Shown here piece after piece: positions 9,601-16,230 of a stretch of DNA of 64,000 nt. The stretch spans positions 62,001 to 126,000 of the forward strand of contig NZ_JABWTK010000007.1 of the NCBI RefSeq assembly GCF_020071995.1. Direction: 5' to 3'. Position numbers and translations under genes: made by a program. Below the pieces are notes generated by a model. That model was not told the origin of the DNA. It saw nothing but the letters and a program-made list of their open reading frames with translations, and searched no databases. The stretch's first letter is position 1. Every line of letters begins with the position of its first letter. The stretch comes from Planococcus chinensis. GTDB taxonomy: Bacteria; Bacillota; Bacilli; Bacillales_A; Planococcaceae.

Positions 9601-10344
9601 TTCGTTATTGGCGTCGAAATAGTTGAAGCCGAACGGTACTTTGGCGGTGAAGAACCCTCCGCCTTGCAGCGAACTGTCCGCACGCAGTGCATCCACTTCC
9701 GCTTTGGTGATTTCACCGGTGGCGTTGTCAGTGAGAACCATGTCTTTGTGGCCGGGGTCGATGCCGGTGTCGATGACGCCGACGACCATCCCTTCCCCTT
9801 TAAAGCCGTAATCATTCCAGACGCGCTGGGCCTGGACGAGTTCTTTCGAATACTTCATCTCGGGCTTCGGTTCCGGGCGCAGGTATTCGGTCGCTTCGTA
9901 TACGGCTTTCACACCTTTTTGCTCGGCGATTTTTTCTACTGCGCCTGCCGGGACTACCGCAGAAAAGCCGTTAAAGACCGTTGTAAAGCTTTGCTCGTAC
10001 TGAATCGTTGGGGCGGCTTTCGTGACAGCTGCTTTTACGGTTTTCTGATTGGCTGCGACGGCTGCTTCCAGGTTGTCTTTTGTGGCATTCGGCAGTTCGT
10101 TGTACAAAATGCCTTTTTCCGTGGCGCTTTCAATGGCCGGTGCTTTGTCGAGTTCCACGATGATGCGCACTTCTTTCTTCGGCTGCGCGGGCTTCAGCAA
10201 TTCTTCCGGGACGGTGGCGGGTCTGTTCGGATCCGGGACGCTGGCATTTTGGGCAGTGGCGGTTCGGGATGTGCCGAACGCCATCGAACTGAATACCAGG
10301 ACGGCGATTAACAGGAACATGAATAAGGCCTGCCGGTTCTTCAA
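6652..10344 (-). CDS. Secreted lactocepin/C5a-type S8 serine protease without wall anchor (1230 aa)
   Basis: The start is TTG at 10344 behind AAAGGAGG. A signal peptide (about 1-32) and I9 propeptide (about 55-155) precede the S8 domain with D192 in VIDTGID, H259 in MHGMHVAG and S585 in GTSMAAPH, and a PA insert at about 430-530. Fn3-like domains follow (about 650-1225). It aligns along its length with the SLH-anchored S8 protease at 16231-20490 but stops where that protein continues into SLH domains, so one paralogue is released and the other wall-held. Both genes share a promoter-like block 64 bp before their starts. Fn3 domains in this family help bind large protein substrates; the substrate here is unknown. 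Confidence 0.9.
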   Translation of the reverse strand: MKNRQALFMFLLIAVLVFSSMAFGTSRTATAQNASVPDPNRPATVPEELLKPAQPKKEVRIIVELDKAPAIESATEKGILYNELPNATKDNLEAAVAANQKTVKAAVTKAAPTIQYEQSFTTVFNGFSAVVPAGAVEKIAEQKGVKAVYEATEYLRPEPKPEMKYSKELVQAQRVWNDYGFKGEGMVVGVIDTGIDPGHKDMVLTDNATGEITKAEVDALRADSSLQGGGFFTAKVPFGFNYFDANNEIRDLGPNASMHGMHVAGTVGANGNEENGGIRGVAPETQLLALKVFGNDPSYNSTYGDIYIKAMDDAIKLGADVINMSLGATAGFVDSTDPEQQAVERATNNGILVSISAGNSNLFGSGHFNPFAENPDYGLTGSPSVSPDSLGVASFENDVITAQSFAYRIANGEAERGIYFLGNNADPVDLPQDTYPVMDAGLGTPADFAGKDFSGKVALVARGTIPFTEKGLNAQKAGAVAVIIYNNTTGTLSMQSDPAITIPYMSTLQSVGLAMKAGLDAGQPVTVTFDGQYFDAPSETAGKMSDFTSWGPTPNLDFKPEVTAPGGNIFSTLNGDKYGLMSGTSMAAPHVSGGAALLFERIEDLNLTGRDRVDYAKNLMTNTANPVVFAEGQFVSPRRQGAGLMQLHDALSTRVMVTNKISGLGTVALKEINNQFTMTLTADNLSDQPAEFKVAVNVQVDAVTNANGKVVTAPNTTGSLNITEDAEITAPETVTVPANGSVDIPVTVNISGATEQLESNFPNGYFVDGFVTLTDEREDVTGNTMLVVPYFGFNGDWDDAPIFDRFAWEANTFYGRTLLVDPAGNILNGNSHSTGYQPERFAFSPNGDGVQDAVIPVFSLLRNAKQLEVNILSESGEKLRTIRTDQELPKNFSATAPNMPYVLNPAYAWDGNILGKKAADGNYRIQLRAVIDYDEAEWQAIDFPIIVDTVKPDATATFSAETKTVQVASFTDNTAADRWEVFLNGTELTENATTPANESLAPSTTSYTVTAELKATDKLTAVFYDVAGNKTEVALAVTATPAPVADETEPVIFIDTPAVLSIHKTKAVEVTGRVEDASKVTSLTVNGQTPREFNGSVFKHTVTFEDGSRHITVKAVDEAGNDLEIRRQIFVDTVGPTIELIDVPTSIPAGSDEAEITFRVKDNFDQIRVYLIDSEIYHHPISRNDQVAFDETITETIQVPDDGANNFTLVAEDLAGHRTPINFTITKQAP

Positions 10345-10407
10345 GATTTTTCCTCCTTTAAAATAATAGTAAAAATAAACGAATATTCATAATTTATTGA
10401 TAACTTT

Positions 10408-10416
10408 AATTTACCA
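10408..10416 (-). promoter_or_regulatory. Extended -10 promoter element shared with the paralogous S8 gene
   Basis: The minus strand reads TGGTAAATT (TGn plus -10 hexamer TAAATT) inside the block TATGGTAAATT-AAGTT. The same block lies at exactly the same distance (64 bp) before the start of the paralogue at 20490. No strong -35 is seen. Inferred promoter. Confidence 0.45.
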
Positions 10417-10477
10417 TAGTTATTCATATATGGGGGTAAAATATCTTGCGGAATTGGATTTTATTTTATGCGGGCAG

Positions 10478-10512
10478 CGAAAAACCGTTCACCTGTTAGG
10501 GCGAACGGTTTA
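10478..10512 (-). terminator. Intrinsic terminator of the acyltransferase gene
   Basis: AACCGTTCGCCC / GGTGAACGGTT hairpin with TTTTT on the minus strand; it overlaps the stop region of the 10510 gene. Confidence 0.7.
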
Positions 10513-11529
10513 CGGTACGATTTGCCGGACCACTGGAATCTTCTGCAGCAACCGGATGATGAGGAACGACAGGAAGAACAGGATGAGCCAGGTCAGCGGC
10601 AGGCCGATCAGCACGCTTCCTGTGTTTTCATTGATATTGAAGAATTTATTCAAGTACACCTGGAGCAGCGGATGGATGATGTAAATGCCGAGCGTCGCGT
10701 TGCTCAGGCGGGTGATCCATAGGTTGCGGCCGATTTTCCCGGCGAGGTGCCGAAAGCCGGCATAGACAAACAATGTGATGGCGAGCGTATTGGGCCGGTA
10801 ATGCTCGTAGTAGAATTCGTCAAGTTCACCTTGCTGCGTGGTCAGGCTCGATGTCCCGAACACAGTGATCAGGTAGCCAGCGAGGGCCAACACGGCTAAA
10901 AGCGGCAGCCGATTTTTCGGGATTGGGTAATAGAACAGGTACGCTCCCAGCATAAAATAGCCGATATACGGTTCGAACAGGCCGGCGGTAATTGCCGGTT
11001 CAAAATCGAAGTATTTCGGGGCAAACGGCAAGAGTCCGGAAAAGATGAACCAGAACACCAGGAAGTACAAGAAAGTTTTCTGCGTCATGTGATGCACAAG
11101 GATCCGTAAAAACGGCGCCATCAAATACAGGCCGATGATGACGTACATGAACCACAAATGGTAATAGACGTCGTCGCTGAGAAACAAGATGATCATTTCC
11201 TGCCAGGTGTAGGATTCTCCGAGTTCGTAGACATTGTAGGCCGTGTAGACCGCACTCCAGAAAACAAGCGGAATGAGCGCTTTTGCCAGCCGCCTTTTCA
11301 GGAATTCCCCTACCGGTTCATCGGGGCGCCGCGTTAGGAGCAGGGCGCCGCTCAACATGAAAAAGACCGGGACGCACCAGCGGAGAGCCGAGTCGATGGC
11401 ATTGGCAAACTGCCATTCCCAGTCTGCCGGCGAGCCGGTATTGATGATTTTCGAGCACACATGGATGCCGACCACGACGAAAATCGAAATCACGCGCAGC
11501 CAGTCCATGTAATCGTATCGCTTTGCCAT
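10510..11529 (-). CDS. Acyltransferase family 3 membrane protein (339 aa)
   Basis: An integral membrane protein with about ten hydrophobic segments. The N-terminal MDWLRVISIF and GIHVC motif places the family's conserved histidine in the first segment (around residue 22). These enzymes O-acylate cell-surface polysaccharides or peptidoglycan, taking the acyl group across the membrane. The ATG at 11529 is chosen because AGGGGG lies 9-10 nt upstream; 16 further in-frame codons upstream lack a ribosome site. It stands alone with its own terminator. A second family-3 acyltransferase is at 33772. The acceptor is unknown; the cell-wall context suggests a wall polymer. Confidence 0.85.
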   Translation of the reverse strand: MAKRYDYMDWLRVISIFVVVGIHVCSKIINTGSPADWEWQFANAIDSALRWCVPVFFMLSGALLLTRRPDEPVGEFLKRRLAKALIPLVFWSAVYTAYNVYELGESYTWQEMIILFLSDDVYYHLWFMYVIIGLYLMAPFLRILVHHMTQKTFLYFLVFWFIFSGLLPFAPKYFDFEPAITAGLFEPYIGYFMLGAYLFYYPIPKNRLPLLAVLALAGYLITVFGTSSLTTQQGELDEFYYEHYRPNTLAITLFVYAGFRHLAGKIGRNLWITRLSNATLGIYIIHPLLQVYLNKFFNINENTGSVLIGLPLTWLILFFLSFLIIRLLQKIPVVRQIVP

Positions 11530-11692
11530 TCCAAAATTCCCCCTGCCCCATCGTTCAGTTGCGTTTAATGATAGCATTCCCCAGAAAGAAAGGAAGTGAA
11601 ACTTCCAAAGAACTTAATTGGGGTTTGGGTTTGTCGCTTTTCGCCCGGGCGAAAAGCATGTAATTGGGGTTGGGGGTTTGGGGGAAGGAGTG

Positions 11693-11812
11693 GGTTACGG
11701 CCTTTTGTGGGTGAGTTACGACCATTGGCGCATGAGTTACGACCTCTTGGATGTGAATTACGACCTCTCCTTCCCGAGTTACGACGCCCAAGACCAGCAA
11801 GTTCATTTTGAA
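11693..11812 (+). repeat. Family A array, block 1: five 21-bp units plus tail
   Basis: TTAC of the core GAGTTACGACC starts at 11695, 11716, 11737, 11758 and 11779, exactly 21 bp apart. A tail with CATTTTGAA starts 25 bp after the last core (11804). Spacers differ between units. The gap lies between the acyltransferase start and the patatin gene end. Confidence 0.85.
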
Positions 11813-11843
11813 GAATAGGGTGGGATATGGTCTTGGATGACTA

Positions 11844-11964
11844 GGTTACGACCTTTTATAAGTGAATTACAACCGTTGGCAAGTGAGTTACGACCTCCCG
11901 TGTGTGAATTACGACCTCTCCCTCTCGAGTTACGACCGCCATGGCCAACAAGCACATTTTGAAT
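11844..11964 (+). repeat. Family A array, block 2: five 21-bp units plus tail
   Basis: Cores start at 11846, 11867, 11888, 11909 and 11930, again exactly 21 bp apart, and CATTTTGAA follows at 11955. Every element is offset by exactly 151 bp from block 1. Unit-specific spacers agree by position (for example the fourth unit of both has AATTACGACCTCTCC). A 7-bp inverted repeat (AAGACCA 11790-11796, TGGTCTT 11828-11834) lies between the blocks. Confidence 0.85.
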
Positions 11965-11968
11965 TCCA

Positions 11969-12005
11969 CAAAAAAGCATTCGCACATTTCCTGCGAACGC
12001 CTTTC
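11969..12005 (-). terminator. Intrinsic terminator of the patatin-like gene
   Basis: GCGTTCGCA / TGCGAATGC hairpin (one mismatch) with TTTTTT on the minus strand. Confidence 0.75.
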
Positions 12006-12016
12006 TTCTATATATA

Positions 12017-12994
12017 CTATCTCAGCAATTGCTCACATAATATCTCAAGTTTTGCTTGATTGGCTTTGTCGCGGATGATGCCGATGCCGAGTGCTTCGAG
12101 TTTCTCCATATTAAAGGCGTCGGAATTGTCGATGTGCTCTGTGTCTTCTCCCAGTTCCGCCTGAAAACGGTAATAGCGGGCTTCGCCGTTTCTTGGCGTG
12201 ACGATTTGCCGCAGCTGGTAGTCGACCGAATCGGAGTTGCCGTCCATCATGATGTTCAGCATGCGCCGCGACCAGCCGATATGCCCCCAATTGACCGCTT
12301 CTTCGTATGGAATGGGCGCATTGGCTTCCCCGGTGCCGAGCGACACGACGAGAAAATCCGTTTCCTCCTGGAAGATGGCCCGCGCTTCGGCATATGCGCA
12401 CATCGCCGGATTGTTGGCATAGACGCCGCCGTCGATAAACGCCAATTCGGGCAGAGTTTCGATTTTTTCCGGCGTAAAATAGGTCGGGGCCGCGGAAGTC
12501 GCCCGTGCTACGTCTTTCATCAACACGTCAATCTGCGTCGGGTGCTCGGACGTCACTTTGGCACTCTTGAAAAATTCCGGATTGCGCTTCTCGATTTCAT
12601 ACGCCGGAATGAGGACATCCGTCAGCGCATCCGAAATCATGGCATCGCGAAAGTATTTTTCCAGCACAAACTCAATGCCGTCATCCGGATATCTTCTATA
12701 GACATAGCGCCCTCCGGGAATCCGGTACAGAATCGATTTATCGAAAATGATATGGGCGTCTTTTTTGATCAGCTCCGCCAGCTGCTTCGCCGTGTACCGA
12801 GGTACGAGACTATCCGACTTATGCTGTTCCGGCACCACCAGGCCAAGCGCAAGAATGCCGCCGGCTGAAGTTCCGGAGATCAAATCGAACAGTTCGCAGA
12901 TTGGCTTGCCTGTGCGCTTTTCAATTTCCGCCAGCACAATGGCCGGAATGATGCCGCGCACGCCGCCCCCGTCAATCGCCAAAATTTTAATCAT
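12017..12994 (-). CDS. Patatin-like phospholipase (325 aa)
   Basis: The patatin Ser-Asp dyad is complete. The oxyanion loop DGGGVRG is at 8-14, nucleophile S43 in GTSAGG, and D188 in IDGGVYANNP. The family consists of lipid acyl hydrolases. No signal peptide is seen, so the protein is predicted cytoplasmic or membrane-peripheral. The ATG at 12994 is preferred because GGAGGAGGAAGGA lies just upstream; the reading frame stays open 41 codons further but without a ribosome site. It is a single-gene unit. Physiological substrate unknown; phospholipid turnover or toxin-like defence roles exist in the family, and nothing around this gene suggests the latter. Confidence 0.88.
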   Translation of the reverse strand: MIKILAIDGGGVRGIIPAIVLAEIEKRTGKPICELFDLISGTSAGGILALGLVVPEQHKSDSLVPRYTAKQLAELIKKDAHIIFDKSILYRIPGGRYVYRRYPDDGIEFVLEKYFRDAMISDALTDVLIPAYEIEKRNPEFFKSAKVTSEHPTQIDVLMKDVARATSAAPTYFTPEKIETLPELAFIDGGVYANNPAMCAYAEARAIFQEETDFLVVSLGTGEANAPIPYEEAVNWGHIGWSRRMLNIMMDGNSDSVDYQLRQIVTPRNGEARYYRFQAELGEDTEHIDNSDAFNMEKLEALGIGIIRDKANQAKLEILCEQLLR

Positions 12995-13117
12995 CGCGTC
13001 CTTCCTCCTCCGGTCAATTTTAAATGGAATATTCTGAATAATTAAAGGGTAGTTTATCCGGACCCTTTTGTCAAAGAGACGCAGCATCGCCTTACTATTC
13101 AGGTGTTGTACCAACAA

Positions 13118-13485
13118 AAAGCCTTCGTTATACTAATGTAGAATTTTCAAATTAAAGATATCTTTTTGTTTTATTTATTAATTATTTTAGAAAATGCAGA
13201 AATCTTATTAATTACTTTTTATGGAAATAAAGTATTCTTAATATTTAATCATCCGTATAACTTTTTTGCATGTTTTATCACTTTTCCACTTTTTCCTTCA
13301 AATAAATTTCAAGCTTTTAGTAAAAATTTTAGGGTCTTTTTTTGACATAAATCGTCATTATACGACTAGAAAATGCATTAAAACGAAAAATAAAACCCGT
13401 TTTTCATATTTTTAAACCTTTTTTCGAATTTGGCCTTCCACCCGAAACCCTTGCTGTTACTGGGTTTATTCTCCAGAAATATTTT
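13118..13485. other. AT-rich gap without a recognised gene
   Basis: About 370 bp of clearly AT-rich sequence between the divergent patatin and NlpC/P60 genes. It contains no credible ORF, hairpin terminator or repeat that I can see. It probably holds the upstream regulatory DNA of the NlpC/P60 gene. Confidence 0.4.
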
Positions 13486-13502
13486 TGTTATACATTTGTA
13501 AT
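13486..13502 (+). promoter_or_regulatory. Predicted WalR (YycF) box upstream of NlpC/P60 gene
   Basis: TGTTAT-N5-TGTAAT fully matches the published WalR consensus TGT(A/T)A(A/T/C)-N5-TGT(A/T)A(A/T/C). It ends 118 bp before the ATG and 21 bp before a plausible -35. The other NlpC/P60 gene of the window has the same box at the same distance. Confidence 0.6.
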
Positions 13503-13523
13503 ATAACTGCAATCGAATTGACG

Positions 13524-13552
13524 TTGTTATTAATATGCTCTCCCTTTATAGT
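13524..13552 (+). promoter_or_regulatory. Predicted sigma-A promoter of the NlpC/P60 gene
   Basis: TTGTTA (13524-13529), 17-bp spacer, TATAGT (13547-13552). It lies between the WalR box and the gene. Confidence 0.45.
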
Positions 13553-13619
13553 AAGTAACAGATTGAAAAACAAACTTTAATCCTATTCAGGGATAACAAA
13601 AAATGTTAGGAGAAAAACA

Positions 13620-14387
13620 ATGAAAAAATTAGTCTTCACTCTTTTCGCAGCTAGTTCATTGATATTTACTAACTCAGCTGTTGATGCACAGGCAGCATTT
13701 AACTCAAATACAGAAACTACATCGGTGATCGAATCTTCTCATACAGAACAAACAACTACTCAGGAAGTTGAGCCAGTTGCAGCAGCAAAAGCGACTGCTA
13801 AATCCGGCACTTTCAAAACAAAATACAATTCCAACATCCGCGTGGATGCTGGCACTAAATACAAAGTTGTAACACTTGCTAAAAAAGGCACAAAAGTTAC
13901 GGCTACCCACCAGAAAAAAGTCGGTTCACAAACTTGGTACAAAGTAAAAGCCGGTTCTAAAACAGGCTGGATCTTAAGCACACTTTTGACATCTACATCT
14001 GCTAAAGTTGTAAAAGCGTCTAACTCAGCTTCTAACTCTGCCGTTGTTTCAGCAGCACTTGCCCTTAAAGGCATTCCTTACAAATTCGGCGGCACGACGA
14101 CTAGCGGATTTGACTGCAGCGGATTCACACAATATGCATTCAAAAAAGCTGGCAAATCGATTTCACGCACAACTGGCACTCAGTTTGCACAGTCAACTAC
14201 AGTAAGTTCACCGGTACCTGGAGATTTGATCTTCTTCGCAAACACTTATAAAGCTGGAATCTCACACGTTGGGATCTACATCGGCAACGGCCAATTCGTC
14301 CATGCCGGCGGTTCTAAAGCTGAAGTGAAAAGCGTCAACGACCCATACTGGGGCAAGAAATTCCACAGCTACAAACGCGTAAACTAA
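13620..14387 (+). CDS. Secreted SH3b-NlpC/P60 peptidoglycan endopeptidase (255 aa)
   Basis: A signal peptide (about 1-24) and Ser/Thr-rich linker precede one bacterial SH3 domain (about 62-125), which binds wall, and a C-terminal NlpC/P60 domain (about 140-255). Catalytic residues visible are C166 in SGFDCSG and H216 in ISHVGIY; the polar third residue is likely H228. The family cleaves peptide stems (D-Glu to diamino acid) in peptidoglycan. AGGAG lies 9 nt before the ATG. The gene stands alone between a WalR box/promoter and a terminator, and its base composition is more AT-rich than its neighbours. WalRK control, as for lytE, cwlO and yocH, is inferred. Confidence 0.9.
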   Translation: MKKLVFTLFAASSLIFTNSAVDAQAAFNSNTETTSVIESSHTEQTTTQEVEPVAAAKATAKSGTFKTKYNSNIRVDAGTKYKVVTLAKKGTKVTATHQKKVGSQTWYKVKAGSKTGWILSTLLTSTSAKVVKASNSASNSAVVSAALALKGIPYKFGGTTTSGFDCSGFTQYAFKKAGKSISRTTGTQFAQSTTVSSPVPGDLIFFANTYKAGISHVGIYIGNGQFVHAGGSKAEVKSVNDPYWGKKFHSYKRVN

Positions 14388-14401
14388 TTTAGATAATGAA
14401 G

Positions 14402-14432
14402 CACTCCAGCCGCTTGGCTGGAGTGTTTTTTT
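14402..14432 (+). terminator. Intrinsic terminator of the NlpC/P60 gene
   Basis: CACTCCAGCC / GGCTGGAGTG hairpin followed by seven T. Confidence 0.9.
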
Positions 14433-14468
14433 GTTTAGGCGGTTTTTTTTATCTGTCGAATATTGTTG

Positions 14469-14562
14469 AACGCAAATAAGACACTCCTAAGCGCAAATAA
14501 AAACTTTTAAACGCAAATAAATTCTTACGAACGCAAATAAATCCTGTCGAACGCAAATAAAA
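14469..14562 (+). repeat. Family B array: five units of 20-21 bp
   Basis: CGCAAATAA (in context GAACGCAAATAAA) starts at 14471, 14492, 14512, 14532 and 14552, giving spacings 21, 20, 20, 20. Spacers differ. The array sits between the terminator of the NlpC/P60 gene and the end of the convergent S1C protease gene. Confidence 0.8.
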
Positions 14563-14646
14563 GAAGATGGCTAAAAGAAAAAGCGCTTTTCGCAGATGAA
14601 AAGCAACCAGCCAACTTCAACTTTCTTCTATATAAATAGAGAACAT

Positions 14647-14685
14647 AAGAAAGCCCTCTTCGCGGACGAAGAGGGCTTCTTTTTG
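14647..14685 (-). terminator. Intrinsic terminator of the S1C protease gene
   Basis: GCCCTCTTCG / CGAAGAGGGC hairpin with a pyrimidine-rich TTTCTT tail on the minus strand and TTCTTTTT on the plus strand. Confidence 0.75.
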
Positions 14686-14693
14686 ATGCTGTT

Positions 14694-16022
14694 TTATTCG
14701 CTGACCATATTGTTGATCTGGTAATCGCCGAATTCATCGATGACAACGGTGTAAATTGTCGTTTCGCTTTCAGTATAGGTCTGGTTGGTCGCTTTGTCGT
14801 GGTACATGTATTCAGCTTTTGCTTCGACAGTAGACTCTTCATCGCCAATTTCTACGTTGAGGATGTCGACTTTATTGATGTTATAGACTTTATTGGCGTC
14901 TGTGCGCGCTTCTACGCGCTTGATGCCTTCCGTCTCCCCTGCACTGCCCGGCAGCAGGTACGACTGGTAGTACGTCAATTCCGGCTCGTTCAGCGAGTAC
15001 GGGATCAATTCATAGTACGACTGGATGAACGTGCCGAGCAATTCTTTGTCAAAGTAAGCATCTTTGACGTCCGGCAGCACAACTTCGTCGTCGTACTCAA
15101 TCGGATTGGCTATCCATGCGTTCACTTCGTCCAGCACTTTGTAAATCGGAAGGGCGTAGCCGGTTTCCGGGCTGTCTTCCAGGATGATCGAGTTGATGCC
15201 GAGAACTTGTTCGTTTTCGGTGTCGATCAACGGGCCGCCGCTGGAACCTTTTTTCAGGATCGCGGTGCTTTCAATCATATTGGTGTATTCGTAGGCGTCG
15301 GAAAAGCTGGCGCCGGTGGCGGTGACTTCACCTTCCGTTGCGGTGTTCGCCTGGTCTTGCGGAGATCCGATGGCGACGACTTTTGTGCCGATTTCCGGAT
15401 CTTTAGAAGCCATTGGCATCGGCGTTTTGCCGGCCAGTTCCTTCACGCGCACAAGTGCGACGTCTTCCGTTTCCGAAATGCCGATGACATGGCCGTTGAA
15501 TTCCTGGCCGTCGCTGTTTTTCAGCGTCACATAAGACGCGTCTTTGACGACATGGGCATTGGTCAGGACGTCGCCTTGTTCGTTAAACAAGAAGCCTGAG
15601 CCCTGCTCCAGGTCCGTATACAGCGTGTAGACATGCGTCTTGGCATTGGCAATCATCAGGGTCAGGTCTTTTTCCGGCGCTTCAACCGGCTCTTCCGGCG
15701 TGACCACGACAGGTTCTTCTTCTACAATGACTTCTTCATCCGGTTCTTCAGGTGCTTCTTCCCGGTGGTCTTCCACCGTGCCTTCCGGCGGAGCCGGTTC
15801 GGCAGGCGCTTCAACGGGGTTCGCCTGGAATCCGGAATAGCTTTTGCCGGCGAAGCTTTCTTGTTGCGTGCCGGCCGTTGACGACGAAGTGCTTCCCGGC
15901 TGTGCAATAAGGAAATAGCTGCCGACGGCGACTGCCCCGAGCAAAATCAGGAACAGGACGGAAATCAACAAACGTTTTTTGGTTTTGGCAGCCGAGCTGC
16001 GCTGTACTCTGCGATTGTCCAT
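14694..16022 (-). CDS. Membrane-anchored S1C trypsin-like protease with C-terminal NTF2-like domain (442 aa)
   Basis: A basic N-terminus leads into one membrane segment (about 18-40), then a Glu/Pro/Val-rich linker (70-118) and the protease domain with H157 in TNAHVV, D187 in EDVAL and S261 in GSSGG. The last ~115 residues form a separate alpha/beta domain with alternating charged strands that looks like the NTF2-like domain attached to several Bacillota membrane-anchored wall-stress proteins; that assignment is tentative. No PDZ domain is visible, unlike classical HtrA. It is predicted to act outside the membrane on misfolded or signalling proteins. It is related to the partial gene at 1-852, which adds a zinc ribbon. 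Confidence 0.82.
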   Translation of the reverse strand: MDNRRVQRSSAAKTKKRLLISVLFLILLGAVAVGSYFLIAQPGSTSSSTAGTQQESFAGKSYSGFQANPVEAPAEPAPPEGTVEDHREEAPEEPDEEVIVEEEPVVVTPEEPVEAPEKDLTLMIANAKTHVYTLYTDLEQGSGFLFNEQGDVLTNAHVVKDASYVTLKNSDGQEFNGHVIGISETEDVALVRVKELAGKTPMPMASKDPEIGTKVVAIGSPQDQANTATEGEVTATGASFSDAYEYTNMIESTAILKKGSSGGPLIDTENEQVLGINSIILEDSPETGYALPIYKVLDEVNAWIANPIEYDDEVVLPDVKDAYFDKELLGTFIQSYYELIPYSLNEPELTYYQSYLLPGSAGETEGIKRVEARTDANKVYNINKVDILNVEIGDEESTVEAKAEYMYHDKATNQTYTESETTIYTVVIDEFGDYQINNMVSE

Positions 16023-16191
16023 AAATTCAACTCACTTCTTTGGATAATATTTATATAAGACGAAAAAGGCGGGGATTGGTTACAGGAAATTTGAACATAT
16101 GACGGGCACATGCACAACTTCTGTACAATTCTTTCTTATTATAGCAAGCCGCACAGAAAAGTTCCGCTTCGAAGGGGTTCGGGGCAAAAAG

Positions 16192-16220
16192 AAAAAACCG
16201 GGAAAGGATTCCCGGTTTTT
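16192..16220 (-). terminator. Intrinsic terminator of the SLH-anchored S8 protease gene
   Basis: AAACCGGGAA / TTCCCGGTTT hairpin flanked by A-run and T-run, so usable from both sides. Confidence 0.85.
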
Positions 16221-16230
16221 GGGTGCAGCA

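Noticed and set aside
9559..10311. Long antisense ORFs such as this one (250 codons), and those at 4811-5488, 12056-12868, 14799-15599 and 33778-34578
   Set aside because: Each lies wholly opposite a gene with clear domains and catalytic motifs; they have low-complexity Cys/Arg/Phe-rich compositions typical of antisense frames.
11693..11964. CRISPR array
   Set aside because: Repeated cores are only about 11 bp with about 10-bp spacers, no cas genes are near, and units are imperfect. The same reasoning applies to the family B and C arrays.
11555..11985. Two minus-strand ORFs with VVTH and GRNS heptads
   Set aside because: They translate the family A arrays; no ribosome site and no conserved non-repeat part.
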